Assembly: GCA_024232965.1 (NCBI GenBank) | Contig: JACKQF010000001.1 | Location: 496,001 to 560,000 of the forward strand | From: Verrucomicrobiaceae bacterium | Lineage (GTDB): Bacteria > Verrucomicrobiota > Verrucomicrobiia > Verrucomicrobiales > Verrucomicrobiaceae | DNA length: 64,000 nucleotides | Direction of reading: 5' to 3' | Shown: piece after piece, positions 10,701 to 19,683 of the stretch | Layout of the letters: the number at the start of each line of letters is the position of its first letter | Position numbering within the stretch: the stretch's first letter is position 1 | Notes under the pieces: model-generated | Seen by the model: only the letters and a program-made list of their open reading frames with translations | The model's database searches: none | Told to the model about the DNA's origin: nothing | Made by a program: the position numbers and the translations under genes

Positions 10701-13700
10701 ATGATGATGTGGGGTCGAACGGGCAGTTTGCTTTGCTCACCTCTGCGACTGGGGTGCGAAGTGCGGCATTCGATCTAGCTGTTGATGCTGAACCCACCAA
10801 TGCCACTGGTGAATCTGGCTATGCTAAAACGGACGACGATGCTGATGACAACAACACGGATCTGACCATTGATTTTGCCTTGATAGGGCTCTCCAATTCT
10901 GACTTTGGAGACTTCAGCGGCCTTCCTGTTGCCAGCGTTAGTCAAGTGGCGCAGTTGCACTTGGGAGCGACTGTTGATACGGAGCCGACAGTGAGTGCGA
11001 ATGCTTCGGCAACAGGGGATGATTCGTCGGGTGTTGATGATGAGGACGGAGTTGGCATGCCCGTTGCGATTGCTCAAGGTACGAATGTCAATCTGCCCAT
11101 TAGCGTCGTGAACAACACTGGGTCTGTGGCATACCTCAATGCATGGATTGATTTCGATGGGAGCGGAAGCTTCAACAATTCATTGAGTTCTGGCAATGGC
11201 AATGGCGAAAGATTAGTCAACCAGATTGCCATTCCCAGCAATACGGCCCCGATCGCACTCAATCTCGCCTTTACTGTGCCCTATGGGGCTACTGTTGGCC
11301 CTGGGCATGGGGTCAGATTCGTGCTCACAACATCAAGTCTCTCCGGGTTGCCTAGTGGGGCGCTAGGTTCAGGGGAGGTGGAAGACTATGTGGTTGAAAT
11401 CCTACCGGCCTGTGTCGTGACAGCGACTACACCGACGATCGAATTTGCGGATGGCGCTGGAAATCCGACTGGGGATGGACCGACGGTGTCTGCCCAGACC
11501 ATTACGTTTCAATCAAACGCAGACAACCCTTCCGGGAATAGCTTCACTCCACTTGCTCCTCCTGTGAGGGCTACATTTGCGCTTAGCAATCAGCAATACA
11601 CACTCCCTGTCGGAGAAGCGTCCACGGGAACCGCGCTGTCTTTTGGTGGTCAGTTGGGGACGACAACAATCGCAATGACAGCGGCACCTGTGTTTCCATC
11701 AATGAACGGAATTTCGTCTCCGGCCAACAGTGGCTTCACCTCCACAGCATTTGGTCTCCCCGGCACCGGCATGGACATGAGTGCCAACCGTGCCGTGAGC
11801 TTATTTACTTCCGCTCGGCCACTTTACTATACGGGAAGCCCAACAGATGGGCGGTACTATTTTGGCGATCTAACTATCAGTTTCAATGTCCCAGTGACCA
11901 ACCCGGTACTTCAAGTGGTCGGGTTGGGCGGATTCATTGGTTCGGGTGGGTCACTTGGCATTTCTTCAGAATTGGAATTGAATGGCAGCGGGGTGACTTT
12001 GCGGCGGTTGTCTGGAAGCTCAGAACTGGTCGTTGCGAACGGTAATCAGATTCTGAATGGAGCAGCAAATCCAAATTCGACCACTGGTGCAGGGGCCGCA
12101 TCGGGTTCGGTATTGGCTGAAGGGGTTGGCATCACTTCATTGGTGTTCAAAGTGTATCTGAGAGGCAATGGTGGTGGACCTGTGTGGGCGGATTCTTCCA
12201 GCCATCCTGGTGATCGGTGGTTGATTGGGGTTTCAGGCCTGGCTCCCACTCAGGATTTCGGCGACTTTTCTGGATTTGCCTCGGCATCTGCTGGCGTTTC
12301 CCCGTTGCTCAGACTCGGTGCTTCGGTAGATGCTGAGTCCACTGCCCCGACAAATAGCTCTGCCAATGGAGATGATGGATTGGGTGGCAATGATGAAGAT
12401 GGTGTATTGATGCCGACATCGCTTACGCCGGGCTCGGTTGTGGTGATCCCTGTGTCTGTATACAACAATACCGGATCCAATGCGTATCTCACCGCCTGGA
12501 TTGACTTCAACAATGACGGTATTTTGTCCGATGCTCTAGTCTCTGCTGGCGGCGAACGGTTGGCGCTGGAACTGACGACTCCAAGCAATGGGTCACAAAC
12601 CAACTACGATATCTCGTTCACTGTGCCGTATGGTTTGACAGCTGGCACTGCGAGGGGAGCACGGTTCCGATTGAGCAATGCGCCAAATCAAGCGTCGATC
12701 GGCGCGGGTTGCTTGGGTGAGGTAGAGGACTATGTGGTGTCAATCAATGCACCTGCCTCGGATATGGGGGATTTTTCAGGATTCCCTGATGCTGCGAGTG
12801 CAATGGTGACGACTTTGCGTCTGGGAGACTTGATAGATGTCGAATCAGTCTCAACTCGAAACTCTACTGCGACTGGAGATGACCAATCAAATCTGGATGA
12901 CGAAGACGGCGTGTCAGTGCCGACGACGATGGAAATCGCTGGTAACTCCGAGATTATCGTTACCACGACCAACATGACTGGCGCTATGGCCTACCTGAAT
13001 GTGTGGATCGACTTCAACGGCGACGGTGTGTTGGTGGCCGGTGAACGTGTCGCTGCGGACACGTTGATCACTTCGGGGGGGGCATCGGTGGTGAAGACGA
13101 TCCCGGTGACGGTGCCTTCAAATGTTTTGCCTGGCACCGTCGGGGTGCGTGCCCGTCTCACTAGCGTCGCAAACCCTGGTCCAGATGGCATGGATGGGAA
13201 CGGGGAGGTGGAAGACTATGTCACGACTCTGGTCTGCGGAACGATGTTTGTGGTGCCTGCCTCTCTGCCAGACGGTCGGCAAGGGACGCCCTATTCAGAA
13301 ACGCTTTCGGTGTGGGGCGGTGTGGCTCCTTACACCTACCAGCTAACTTCAGGTGCTCTGCCTGCGGGTTTGACCCTCTCCACCGGTGGTGTGGTGAGTG
13401 GCACGCCTTCGAATCCGAGCACGACGGTTTATGAGATCACTGCGACTGATGTAAATGGTTGCTCCACGTTGATGAGTGGCAGCATCACGGTTCACTTGCT
13501 CTCGCCGATTGGCATTGGCAACCAGGTCTTTATCGATTCAAACGAAAATGGCATAGATGATGTAGGCGAAGGGGTAGCAGGTGTCACGGTCGAGCTGTAT
13601 GGGTACAACCAAACGCCAGGAGTGAGTGCCCCGCTTCGAGTTGTGACGACCGGATCAGATGGTGGTTACTTTTTTGAAGCGCTGGATGCAGGCACCTACA

Positions 13701-16700
13701 TCGTGCACATTCCTGCCACTGAGTTCGGCGTTGGGCATCCCCTCTATTCACTGGTGTCGATTCAAGAAGGCTTGGCAGGAGATGATGATGTGGGCGAGGA
13801 TGGGATCAATGTTGAAGACGCATCTCTCAGCGGGATTTCTTCAGGGTTTGTCTCGGTGGGATTGGGGTATGCGCCGACTGAATTGACCGGGGAAACAGGC
13901 ATTGGATCCGACGGTGACGACGATGTTGATGCAGCAGTTGATTTGACGGTGGATTTTGGATTTCAGAGTCCAGTCGGCATTGGGAACTTGGTGTTCGTTG
14001 ATCAAGACAATAATGGAGTCTTTGATATGGGCGAGGGGGTTGAAGGCGTGACGGTTGAACTTTATCAGTCGGACCAAATACCGGGTGTCGATCAAGCCAT
14101 TCGCGTAACGCAGACGGATATTGACGGGAAGTACTACTTTGGCTACCTGCCATCAGGCAGTTATCAGGTGTTTATCCCTGCCTCAGAGTTTGGTATCGGC
14201 GGACTCTTGGAGGGGATGTTCTCGCTGCCGGGTGCTACGGCAAACGGCGATGATGATGTAGGAGAAAATGGCATCGATGAAGCGGTGCCTTCGATCACGG
14301 GGATTCGGTCGGCGGCGGTGACGTTAGCGGGCGATCAAGCGCCAGTGAACGGGTCTGGCGAGACTGGTGGATTTGCTACCATGGATGACAGCGATGACAA
14401 CAATGGAGACCTCACGATCGACTTTGGCTTCCGTGTGTCAGATCCGAATGCGGTGGGGATTGGCAACTTGGTCTTCGTTGATTATGATGGAAGCGGCACA
14501 TTCGAACCTGGAGAAGGGGTCGGATATGTCACCGTGAAGCTCTTCCGTAGCGGTGACGATCCGTTGGTAGACCAGGCCGTCGCAGTGATGCAGACGACGG
14601 ATGAAGGATACTACTATTTTGGCGGTCTGACTGCGGGCAGCTACTTTGTTTACATCCCCGCATCGGAATTCCAATTGGATGGGCCATTGCAAGGCATGGA
14701 ATCTCTACCGGGTTCGGGTGGTGACTTCGGCCTCGACGATGACTTTGATGAAAATGGGGTGGACGCTGTGAACCCCGCGCTTACTGGCGTATTCAGCGAT
14801 GTCATCGCACTTGCGCCAGACGCAGAGCCAATAGATGTGTTTGGTGAGCAAGGACAGGGGACAGAGCAGGACATCGCTGACGACAATAACTCGGACTTGA
14901 CCGTGGACCTTGGTTTCTATGCCCCGGTAGCGGTCGGGAATCTGGTGTTCTACGACCAAAATGGCAACGGTGTGGGGGATGTCGGGGAGGGGGTGGAGGG
15001 TGTAACTGTGGAGATCTTTCCATCTGGGGCAAATCCGCATTTTGATGAGAATTCCGGCGCAGCAACGACGGATGCCAACGGTTTCTACAGGATCACTGGG
15101 CTGGCTCCGGGTGACTACTTTTTGCATGTGTCCGATTTGGAATTCGTCGGCGGTGGGGCGCTACAGGGAGCCTTTAGTGTGCCGGGCGTTTCTTCTGGTG
15201 ATGACGACCTTGGCGAAGATGGGATTGATGAACCAAATCCGACCTTTTTTGGGGTGAGCACTGGCGTGTTTTCTCTGGCTCCGGGGACTGCTGCGACAGG
15301 GATCGCTGAGAGCGGGTTGGCGGGCTCAAGCGACGACGACAACGATTCGAGTGTCGATCTGACCTTTGATCTTGGGTTTACGGGCGTCGTAAGTGTGGGA
15401 AACCGTTTGTTCGTGGACACCAATCGCAACGGTTTGGACGATGATAACGCGCAACTTAGTGGCGCTTTGGTGGAACTCTTCGCAGCAGATGGAGAGACTC
15501 CGGTTGCTGATGCTACGGGCAGTCCGGTGGCCTCCCAACTCACCGACGGTAGTGGGTTCTACTCGTTTGCCAATTTGCTGGCGGGCACCTACGTGGTGCG
15601 AGTCACGCCTCCGACCGATTATCTACCCACTACCTACGGCGGGGATCCTGACAACGATGTGGACCACGATTCCAATGCCCAAATGGTGCCAGGCAATGTC
15701 TATGTGCAATCCGAGCCGTTGACCTTGACTCCGGGTGATGAACCTCTCGGCGATGGTGATAGTGATCCAAACAGCAACAACACGCTGGACTTTGGTTTTG
15801 TGTACGCACCTTCTTCGTTCGCTACTTGGCAACTACAGCATCCTCTTGGAGGCAGCAATGGTCCAGGTGATAATCCGGATGGGGATCGGTTTAGCAACTT
15901 GCAGGAGTTTGTCTTCCATCAATCGCCAGATAGCGGGGTCAGGGAGAGCGCTGGATTTGTCGTGGTGAAGAATGAGCAGACGGGCAAGTTTGACGTGCAT
16001 ATCACTCACCCGGTCGCCATGAGTGGTGTGACCCTGACCTTGCAGGGGCTCGCGGATCTTTCTGCCTCACCCGGCGGATGGGCTACGCTGACAGGGTTGG
16101 CAACGTCATCGACCGTGAACGGTGATGGAACTGAGACGGAGGTTTATTACGCGGTCAGCGATGCGCCTCTGTTTGCCTCCTCCTCTGGCGGCAATGTGCG
16201 CCTGAAAATTGAAGCGGATACCGATGGCAACTCAAGTCTGGACACGACTGAGTATAGTGAAGTTTATGGTTGGCGCGGTGTCTTGTTCCAGGTGCAGGTG
16301 AATTCGTTTTCAATGCCTTACACAAAGAACGAAGTATTCGGCGGTGCAATCGGTGTCGTTGCTGGCAACACCTTGGACATGAGTGCGGCCGTTGGGACTG
16401 GTAGCCTGACCTCAGTGATTGTGCCGGGCACCGAATACTACGCAGAGGTGGTGTCTGGCGATACGGTGGGGCATCGATTTGAGGTGGATGAGGCGGCGAC
16501 CACGGCGACGGTTTTGGCCTTGGTGGGTGGTCACGCGCGGAATACGATGTCCACGGTGCCGGCCGCATTGACGGGGGATCAAATTGTGGTGAGGCCGCAC
16601 CAGATGCTGGGGGATCTATTCCCTGTGGATCTGTTTGCGAATACGAATAACCCGGCGACGGCAGATCGATTGTTGACGCACAATGGGACGACGTTTGAGT

Positions 16701-17206
16701 CGAGGTGGCTGTATCGCAACGGCACGAGTCCGAAGTGGGTGGGGCCGGTGGGACTGACGAATCAGGGGACGAGGGTGGTTGATCCCGGCGAAGGAGTTTT
16801 TGTGCAGCCGAAGTTGGGGAATGTGACGGTGTGGTATGTCGGGCAGGTGCGCTCTACGCCGTTCGCGTGCCGATTGAGGCAGGGATTAACGCTGATTGGG
16901 AGCGGTTGGCCCGTGGCGGAAACACCAGCAGGGCGATTGATGACGGTGGCGAATGGATTCACGGGTGGAAGCACCTCGCCGGTGGCGGATCGATTCTCGA
17001 TCTGGCTGGGAGATTCGACGTATGGGGCGCAGGGCTACCAGACATACTACAAGCTGAACGTATCGAGCATTGACCGCTGGGCGACGACGACAGGTTCGAT
17101 TACGGATCGCAGCACGACGACACTCTTCCAGCCTTTCCGGGCGGCATTTATGAATTCGATTCAGGGGCACGAGGCGTGGGTGATGCCTGCCCCCTGGACA
17201 CCGTAA
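7730..17206 (+). CDS. Giant GEVED/SdrD B-like repeat surface protein
   Basis: A 3,158-residue exported protein. I prefer the ATG at 7730 to the in-frame TTG at 7724 because it begins a clean signal peptide (short basic stretch, IPKQFLLLLLIAAGGAGA). GEVED domains occur near nt 7808-8290, 9030-9500, 10895-11400, 12250-12760 and 12765-13230. Non-repeat segments lie at 8300-9020, 9520-10420 (propeller-like) and 11410-12240, with an Ig-like domain at 13245-13500. SdrD B-like repeats run at 10430-10890 and as five consecutive units at 13505-15810, in the same order as in the preceding paralogue. The C-terminal 1.18 kb is nearly identical to the upstream gene. Calcium-dependent folding of the SdrD B units is known for staphylococcal Sdr proteins; a stalk or adhesin role here is inferred. 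The stop lies 2 bp from a convergent gene. Confidence 0.88.
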   Translation: MTLIPRLEIPKQFLLLLLIAAGGAGAADFGDWNGSGASTTTASSTVVSGLKLGALVDSEASVTPNAGATADDTTGSDDEDGVTLPTSWSVGQASNFVFNVTNTTGSEAYLRAWIDYNGDGDFADSGELVVVSNVATGTTNGTIYYAVTPLQPGTNLGVRVRLSSDPNVTATSSAGSGEIEDYITTISAIPSNVSYQWTMDNANEDWTINRTTEMDPDVTDWDPVVNGESFGTVRYATMGYNPATHVLTGQVRIKCYNTSNPLEGFWLTLSDGPIPRGTNRAVIYYDGYVANQPKLTVYAYDVASSQLSWSSPGKLLASSLNDTRLQPESIVNEGGGYYSVRFTIDCSAINVRDNFPAYGLPQDWNGIRFGSEVGVWLHYFRFESAPTYDVNGGLTAYSVNETATSQSGYKQNIGWFDTGNWPALLRAAQVSKTMDYGDYAGFGSASSAVASGLRIGATTDADGAASLNALASADDSIGVDDEDGVTVPVSVGLGDSSFLSVNVTNTSGAPAYLNVWIDYNGNGSLLDAGEKVLANATVSTGASNSTVNVPFTVPATAALGTVGIRVRLTSLSNPGPTGSVGSGEVEDYVMAINSVCSGNGILWAVDADANAPGHLRLWSFGDYDQPTSSATDYGRLSYRRPSDNAVLDLGESGYDMEAMAVNAYTGEAYFLLSGNITGAPSGTQTLFKYNLNDAALNVGAIVLTVVGQLTQPTVGIPIKSLAYSPGTGMIYGGDPRDINANLSTTTDDLYRLDLRSLSPNPMTASSWSLVGPMIGLGNSVLDTNGMAFGPSDQLFVADGAYQRLYVINVQTAAISAVSDSSLTGGISLAPDIATIAWDAGMARMIGIDNSSSHRLVQITLGTDGANTVRSTFLPGTPGLPTDAYFRAATIWNSCPNVPRVGVGNLVFKDLNLNGHFDTGEGVSGVTVELYTSGAVIGTTAPIATTFTSSSGKYLFSRLAPGSYFVHLPAVNFQTGHILANYVCMPTNSSGDDDVGSNGQFALLTSATGVRSAAFDLAVDAEPTNATGESGYAKTDDDADDNNTDLTIDFALIGLSNSDFGDFSGLPVASVSQVAQLHLGATVDTEPTVSANASATGDDSSGVDDEDGVGMPVAIAQGTNVNLPISVVNNTGSVAYLNAWIDFDGSGSFNNSLSSGNGNGERLVNQIAIPSNTAPIALNLAFTVPYGATVGPGHGVRFVLTTSSLSGLPSGALGSGEVEDYVVEILPACVVTATTPTIEFADGAGNPTGDGPTVSAQTITFQSNADNPSGNSFTPLAPPVRATFALSNQQYTLPVGEASTGTALSFGGQLGTTTIAMTAAPVFPSMNGISSPANSGFTSTAFGLPGTGMDMSANRAVSLFTSARPLYYTGSPTDGRYYFGDLTISFNVPVTNPVLQVVGLGGFIGSGGSLGISSELELNGSGVTLRRLSGSSELVVANGNQILNGAANPNSTTGAGAASGSVLAEGVGITSLVFKVYLRGNGGGPVWADSSSHPGDRWLIGVSGLAPTQDFGDFSGFASASAGVSPLLRLGASVDAESTAPTNSSANGDDGLGGNDEDGVLMPTSLTPGSVVVIPVSVYNNTGSNAYLTAWIDFNNDGILSDALVSAGGERLALELTTPSNGSQTNYDISFTVPYGLTAGTARGARFRLSNAPNQASIGAGCLGEVEDYVVSINAPASDMGDFSGFPDAASAMVTTLRLGDLIDVESVSTRNSTATGDDQSNLDDEDGVSVPTTMEIAGNSEIIVTTTNMTGAMAYLNVWIDFNGDGVLVAGERVAADTLITSGGASVVKTIPVTVPSNVLPGTVGVRARLTSVANPGPDGMDGNGEVEDYVTTLVCGTMFVVPASLPDGRQGTPYSETLSVWGGVAPYTYQLTSGALPAGLTLSTGGVVSGTPSNPSTTVYEITATDVNGCSTLMSGSITVHLLSPIGIGNQVFIDSNENGIDDVGEGVAGVTVELYGYNQTPGVSAPLRVVTTGSDGGYFFEALDAGTYIVHIPATEFGVGHPLYSLVSIQEGLAGDDDVGEDGINVEDASLSGISSGFVSVGLGYAPTELTGETGIGSDGDDDVDAAVDLTVDFGFQSPVGIGNLVFVDQDNNGVFDMGEGVEGVTVELYQSDQIPGVDQAIRVTQTDIDGKYYFGYLPSGSYQVFIPASEFGIGGLLEGMFSLPGATANGDDDVGENGIDEAVPSITGIRSAAVTLAGDQAPVNGSGETGGFATMDDSDDNNGDLTIDFGFRVSDPNAVGIGNLVFVDYDGSGTFEPGEGVGYVTVKLFRSGDDPLVDQAVAVMQTTDEGYYYFGGLTAGSYFVYIPASEFQLDGPLQGMESLPGSGGDFGLDDDFDENGVDAVNPALTGVFSDVIALAPDAEPIDVFGEQGQGTEQDIADDNNSDLTVDLGFYAPVAVGNLVFYDQNGNGVGDVGEGVEGVTVEIFPSGANPHFDENSGAATTDANGFYRITGLAPGDYFLHVSDLEFVGGGALQGAFSVPGVSSGDDDLGEDGIDEPNPTFFGVSTGVFSLAPGTAATGIAESGLAGSSDDDNDSSVDLTFDLGFTGVVSVGNRLFVDTNRNGLDDDNAQLSGALVELFAADGETPVADATGSPVASQLTDGSGFYSFANLLAGTYVVRVTPPTDYLPTTYGGDPDNDVDHDSNAQMVPGNVYVQSEPLTLTPGDEPLGDGDSDPNSNNTLDFGFVYAPSSFATWQLQHPLGGSNGPGDNPDGDRFSNLQEFVFHQSPDSGVRESAGFVVVKNEQTGKFDVHITHPVAMSGVTLTLQGLADLSASPGGWATLTGLATSSTVNGDGTETEVYYAVSDAPLFASSSGGNVRLKIEADTDGNSSLDTTEYSEVYGWRGVLFQVQVNSFSMPYTKNEVFGGAIGVVAGNTLDMSAAVGTGSLTSVIVPGTEYYAEVVSGDTVGHRFEVDEAATTATVLALVGGHARNTMSTVPAALTGDQIVVRPHQMLGDLFPVDLFANTNNPATADRLLTHNGTTFESRWLYRNGTSPKWVGPVGLTNQGTRVVDPGEGVFVQPKLGNVTVWYVGQVRSTPFACRLRQGLTLIGSGWPVAETPAGRLMTVANGFTGGSTSPVADRFSIWLGDSTYGAQGYQTYYKLNVSSIDRWATTTGSITDRSTTTLFQPFRAAFMNSIQGHEAWVMPAPWTP
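15991..17167 (+). repeat. Long direct repeat, copy 2 (C-terminal module of second giant gene)
   Basis: Partner of 6342-7518, in the same orientation. The ends of near-identity coincide with the shared C-terminal domain. Flanking sequence shows only the divergence expected of older paralogues, so the match looks like recent homogenisation or duplication of this part. Confidence 0.9.
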
Positions 17207-17208
17207 TT

Positions 17209-18171
17209 TTATTGGGAAGCCGCTTTGCGCTTGTTGCGATTGACGACCGTTTCCAGCCCGAATCGCATCACGATGGGACGGTGGTCGCTGGCTTTATCGA
17301 AGTCCTTGCTGCTGTAGACGAAGCTGCGTTTGAAATCGACATAAGGGCGCAAGCTGCGGGACATGAAAAAGTAGTCGAACCGTGAGTACGCATCTGCGCT
17401 GTCCCAGAAGTGGGTCCAAACCTCGCCATTAATGTCTTTGATCAACAGATCCTCCATGTAATTGGGGCTGTTGCGAGAACCCATTACCTCTGAAATCGGT
17501 GCTCCATTGCGATCTTCATTGAAGTCACCGTAGGCAACGATCTTGGCATTCGCATCCGTGGCAAGAATGCCGTCAATGTGTGCGCGCAGAAGTCGTGCTT
17601 CATTGCGGCGCATCACTTCTTGATCCGCCTCGGGAATATCGCGTTTGGATTTGAGGTGTACCCCAAGGCAGTGAAGGTTAAAATCTTCGGCAACACGCAC
17701 CGTTACGTCCAGGATACCGCGCTGGAAGGGGAACTCGACACCTCCGATCTGATACTTCAGGCCCTTTTGCGAGTTTCGTGCCTGAATGGGGAGGTGGGTT
17801 AGGAGGGCAAGGCTGCGGTGCTCGTCACCACCGTGGCTGAATTCGATGTTGGGCAGATCGAGCCCCGCCGCTTTCAATCGAGCCTGGAGGTCACGCAGAT
17901 CATCTTCGGTTCCGATCTCGCAGATTCCCAAGATGTCCGGATGAATGGCGGCGATGATTGAGACGACCTTTTGTTTTTCAGCCTCCGGTTTCGGCGCGGA
18001 AAGGACGGTCTTTTCTCCGTCAAACCGGTCCATGACCAGCCAGTTTTTCAAATTGTAGCTGCACAGCACGATCTCTGCCGCGCTTGCTTTGCGTTCAGCC
18101 GCAGTGGTTGACCACACAGCTGGGATTAAGCACAGAACAAGGACCAATCCCAGGAGGAAAAGGGGCCGCAT
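17209..18171 (-). CDS. Exported endonuclease/exonuclease/phosphatase-family protein
   Basis: A 320-residue protein with an N-terminal hydrophobic segment typical of a signal peptide, followed by an EEP fold. Recognisable motifs are YNLKNW near the N terminus, ICEIG (metal-binding Glu), GVHLKSK, YGDFNEDRN (catalytic GDxN) and ASDHRPIV (SDH) near the C terminus. The family uses divalent metal to cleave phosphodiester or phosphomonoester bonds; the substrate cannot be told from the sequence. A Shine-Dalgarno-like AGGAAG lies 6 nt before the ATG at 18171. The gene follows tatA on the same strand by 51 bp, so co-transcription is likely. The signal peptide has no twin arginine, so the tatA neighbour need not mean Tat export. 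Confidence 0.85.
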   Translation of the reverse strand: MRPLFLLGLVLVLCLIPAVWSTTAAERKASAAEIVLCSYNLKNWLVMDRFDGEKTVLSAPKPEAEKQKVVSIIAAIHPDILGICEIGTEDDLRDLQARLKAAGLDLPNIEFSHGGDEHRSLALLTHLPIQARNSQKGLKYQIGGVEFPFQRGILDVTVRVAEDFNLHCLGVHLKSKRDIPEADQEVMRRNEARLLRAHIDGILATDANAKIVAYGDFNEDRNGAPISEVMGSRNSPNYMEDLLIKDINGEVWTHFWDSADAYSRFDYFFMSRSLRPYVDFKRSFVYSSKDFDKASDHRPIVMRFGLETVVNRNKRKAASQ

Positions 18172-18222
18172 TTGATCTTCCTCGCTGGAATTAGCAATGA
18201 ACTCTGTTGATGCCGAGAGCGA

Positions 18223-18495
18223 TTAGACGTCGCTCTTCTGCTCGACCGGTTGGCGCTTTTCCTGAGGCGCCTGGATGGTTGGGCGCTCTGCGTCTTCTTG
18301 CGCACGGTGCAGTTCGTCTTCGAACTCCTTGCGTGCCTTGGAGAATTCGCCCATGCTCTTGCCGAGGCTGCGAGCGAAGGTTGGCAGTTTCTTGGCACCG
18401 AAAAGGATCAAAACCAAGACGGCGATAATGATAAGTTCTGGGGTTCCTAGCGGGCCAAAGCCTGCGATGATTGGGGTGTTCATGATTGGAGTCAT
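18223..18495 (-). CDS. tatA: Twin-arginine translocase subunit TatA/TatE
   Basis: A 90-residue protein with the standard TatA layout: a short N terminus, one membrane helix (about residues 16-33) entered by FGPLGTPELI, the FGAKKLP hinge, an amphipathic helix (TFARSLGKSMGEFSKARKEF) and a charged, unstructured tail. TatA forms the membrane channel that exports folded, twin-arginine proteins together with TatC, which is not in this window. I chose the upstream ATG at 18495; the second Met (18483) is possible but has no better ribosome-binding site. It lies 51 bp before the EEP gene. Confidence 0.93.
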   Translation of the reverse strand: MTPIMNTPIIAGFGPLGTPELIIIAVLVLILFGAKKLPTFARSLGKSMGEFSKARKEFEDELHRAQEDAERPTIQAPQEKRQPVEQKSDV

Positions 18496-18564
18496 AGTTC
18501 TCTAAACGACTGCGTGCAATCGGGACTTTCAGCGACTGCGGGCAGAATTGTATGGAATGATTGG

Positions 18565-19557
18565 CTAGGCGGAGGCGAGATCGAGAATGATTTTGCCGCT
18601 GCGGGAGTCTTTGGAAGCGAGTTCGATGGCTCGTTGGAAGTCTGAAAGAGGCACGATTTCCTGCACTTGGATGAGCAATTCTTTCTCGTTCATCATTTCT
18701 GCGAGAGGTTGCAATAGCTCGGCCATGCCAGAGTGGCCGGCTTTCTCGAACCATTTGGTGACCCAGAGTCCCTGGAGACTCAGATTCTTGAAGATCAGGA
18801 ATTTGTTTGGTACTTTGAGGCTGCGGCGGCTCATGGCACCATAGGTGACCATCGTGCCGCCAGTCGCTAGCAGGTCCATGAGGCGGATGGCGCTTTCTGC
18901 GCCGACGGCGTTCGCCGCAAGGCGGCACGGTGTATCTCCGAGAAGTGCTCGCGCTTTCTCGTGCCCTTCATCATCGTCGGTGAAGACGGCGGTGGCACCG
19001 AGGGCGATGAGTTCGTCGCCGAGTTCTGCTCGGCGCACGAAGTTCAGGGTCTTGATACCGCGTTTGGCTGCGATCTGGATAAGGGCGCGGCCAACACCGG
19101 AATTGGCTGCGTTTTGCATGATCCAATCTCCTTCTTCGAGCGATTCGTATTCCGAAAGAAGGAGTGAGGCCGTCGGCGGGTTGATCCGCAGCATCGAGGC
19201 CTGAACAGGATCGATGTGGGTGGGTAGGCGGGCAAAGAACTGCTCTGCGGCAGTCATTTCTTGGGTCCAGCAGCCCGCTCCGAGCATTGGGATGACGAGG
19301 TCGCCGACGGAAAGCGACTCCACTGCGCTACCGATAGCGCTGACCTCTCCGGCACCTTCGTGGCCGGGAATGCAGGGCGGGTGAGGAATGCGCCCGTAGT
19401 GCCCCTCGATGAAGTTGAGGTCGGCGGGATTGATCGGCGCATACCTCATCGTGACTCTGACATCGTGCGGGCCAAGTTTTGGCTGGGGATGCTGGGCAAG
19501 GTGAAGGACTCGTGCGGGTGGACCGACTTCATCAAACTGGAGGCAGAGAGAACTCAT
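18565..19557 (-). CDS. MECR-like 2-enoyl thioester reductase (MDR superfamily)
   Basis: A 330-residue medium-chain dehydrogenase/reductase without the zinc ligands of alcohol dehydrogenases. The N-terminal GroES-like part has INPADLNFIEGHYGRIP, closely matching the substrate-binding region (including the Tyr) of mitochondrial trans-2-enoyl-CoA/ACP reductase (MECR/Etr1). The Rossmann part has NAANSGVGRALIQIA and an NADPH-type basic patch (NFVRRAE). MECR proteins perform the last, NADPH-dependent reduction in type II fatty-acid synthesis; a generic quinone-oxidoreductase-like role is the alternative. It lies upstream of tatA on the same strand, separated by 69 bp, and downstream of a strong terminator, so it probably has its own promoter between 19558 and 19620. 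No Shine-Dalgarno is obvious. Confidence 0.75.
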   Translation of the reverse strand: MSSLCLQFDEVGPPARVLHLAQHPQPKLGPHDVRVTMRYAPINPADLNFIEGHYGRIPHPPCIPGHEGAGEVSAIGSAVESLSVGDLVIPMLGAGCWTQEMTAAEQFFARLPTHIDPVQASMLRINPPTASLLLSEYESLEEGDWIMQNAANSGVGRALIQIAAKRGIKTLNFVRRAELGDELIALGATAVFTDDDEGHEKARALLGDTPCRLAANAVGAESAIRLMDLLATGGTMVTYGAMSRRSLKVPNKFLIFKNLSLQGLWVTKWFEKAGHSGMAELLQPLAEMMNEKELLIQVQEIVPLSDFQRAIELASKDSRSGKIILDLASA

Positions 19558-19623
19558 GGTGTAACTATGAACGTAGAAAAACGCAGGCTTGTCGCTGAAA
19601 AGCGGTGCGGGGCATGGTGCGCC

Positions 19624-19662
19624 AAAAAAACACCCCGCTCCAGACGCGCTGGAGGCGGGGTG
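19624..19662 (-). terminator. Rho-independent terminator of the cyclophilin gene
   Basis: Read on the minus strand, a 13-bp GC-rich stem (arms 19649-19662 and 19631-19643, with one extra base in the first arm) encloses a five-base loop and is followed by seven T residues (19624-19630). It lies 21 bp after the cyclophilin stop. The plus strand lacks a T-run, so it is unidirectional. Confidence 0.9.
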
Positions 19663-19683
19663 AAAATGGGATTTAGCAAGAAA

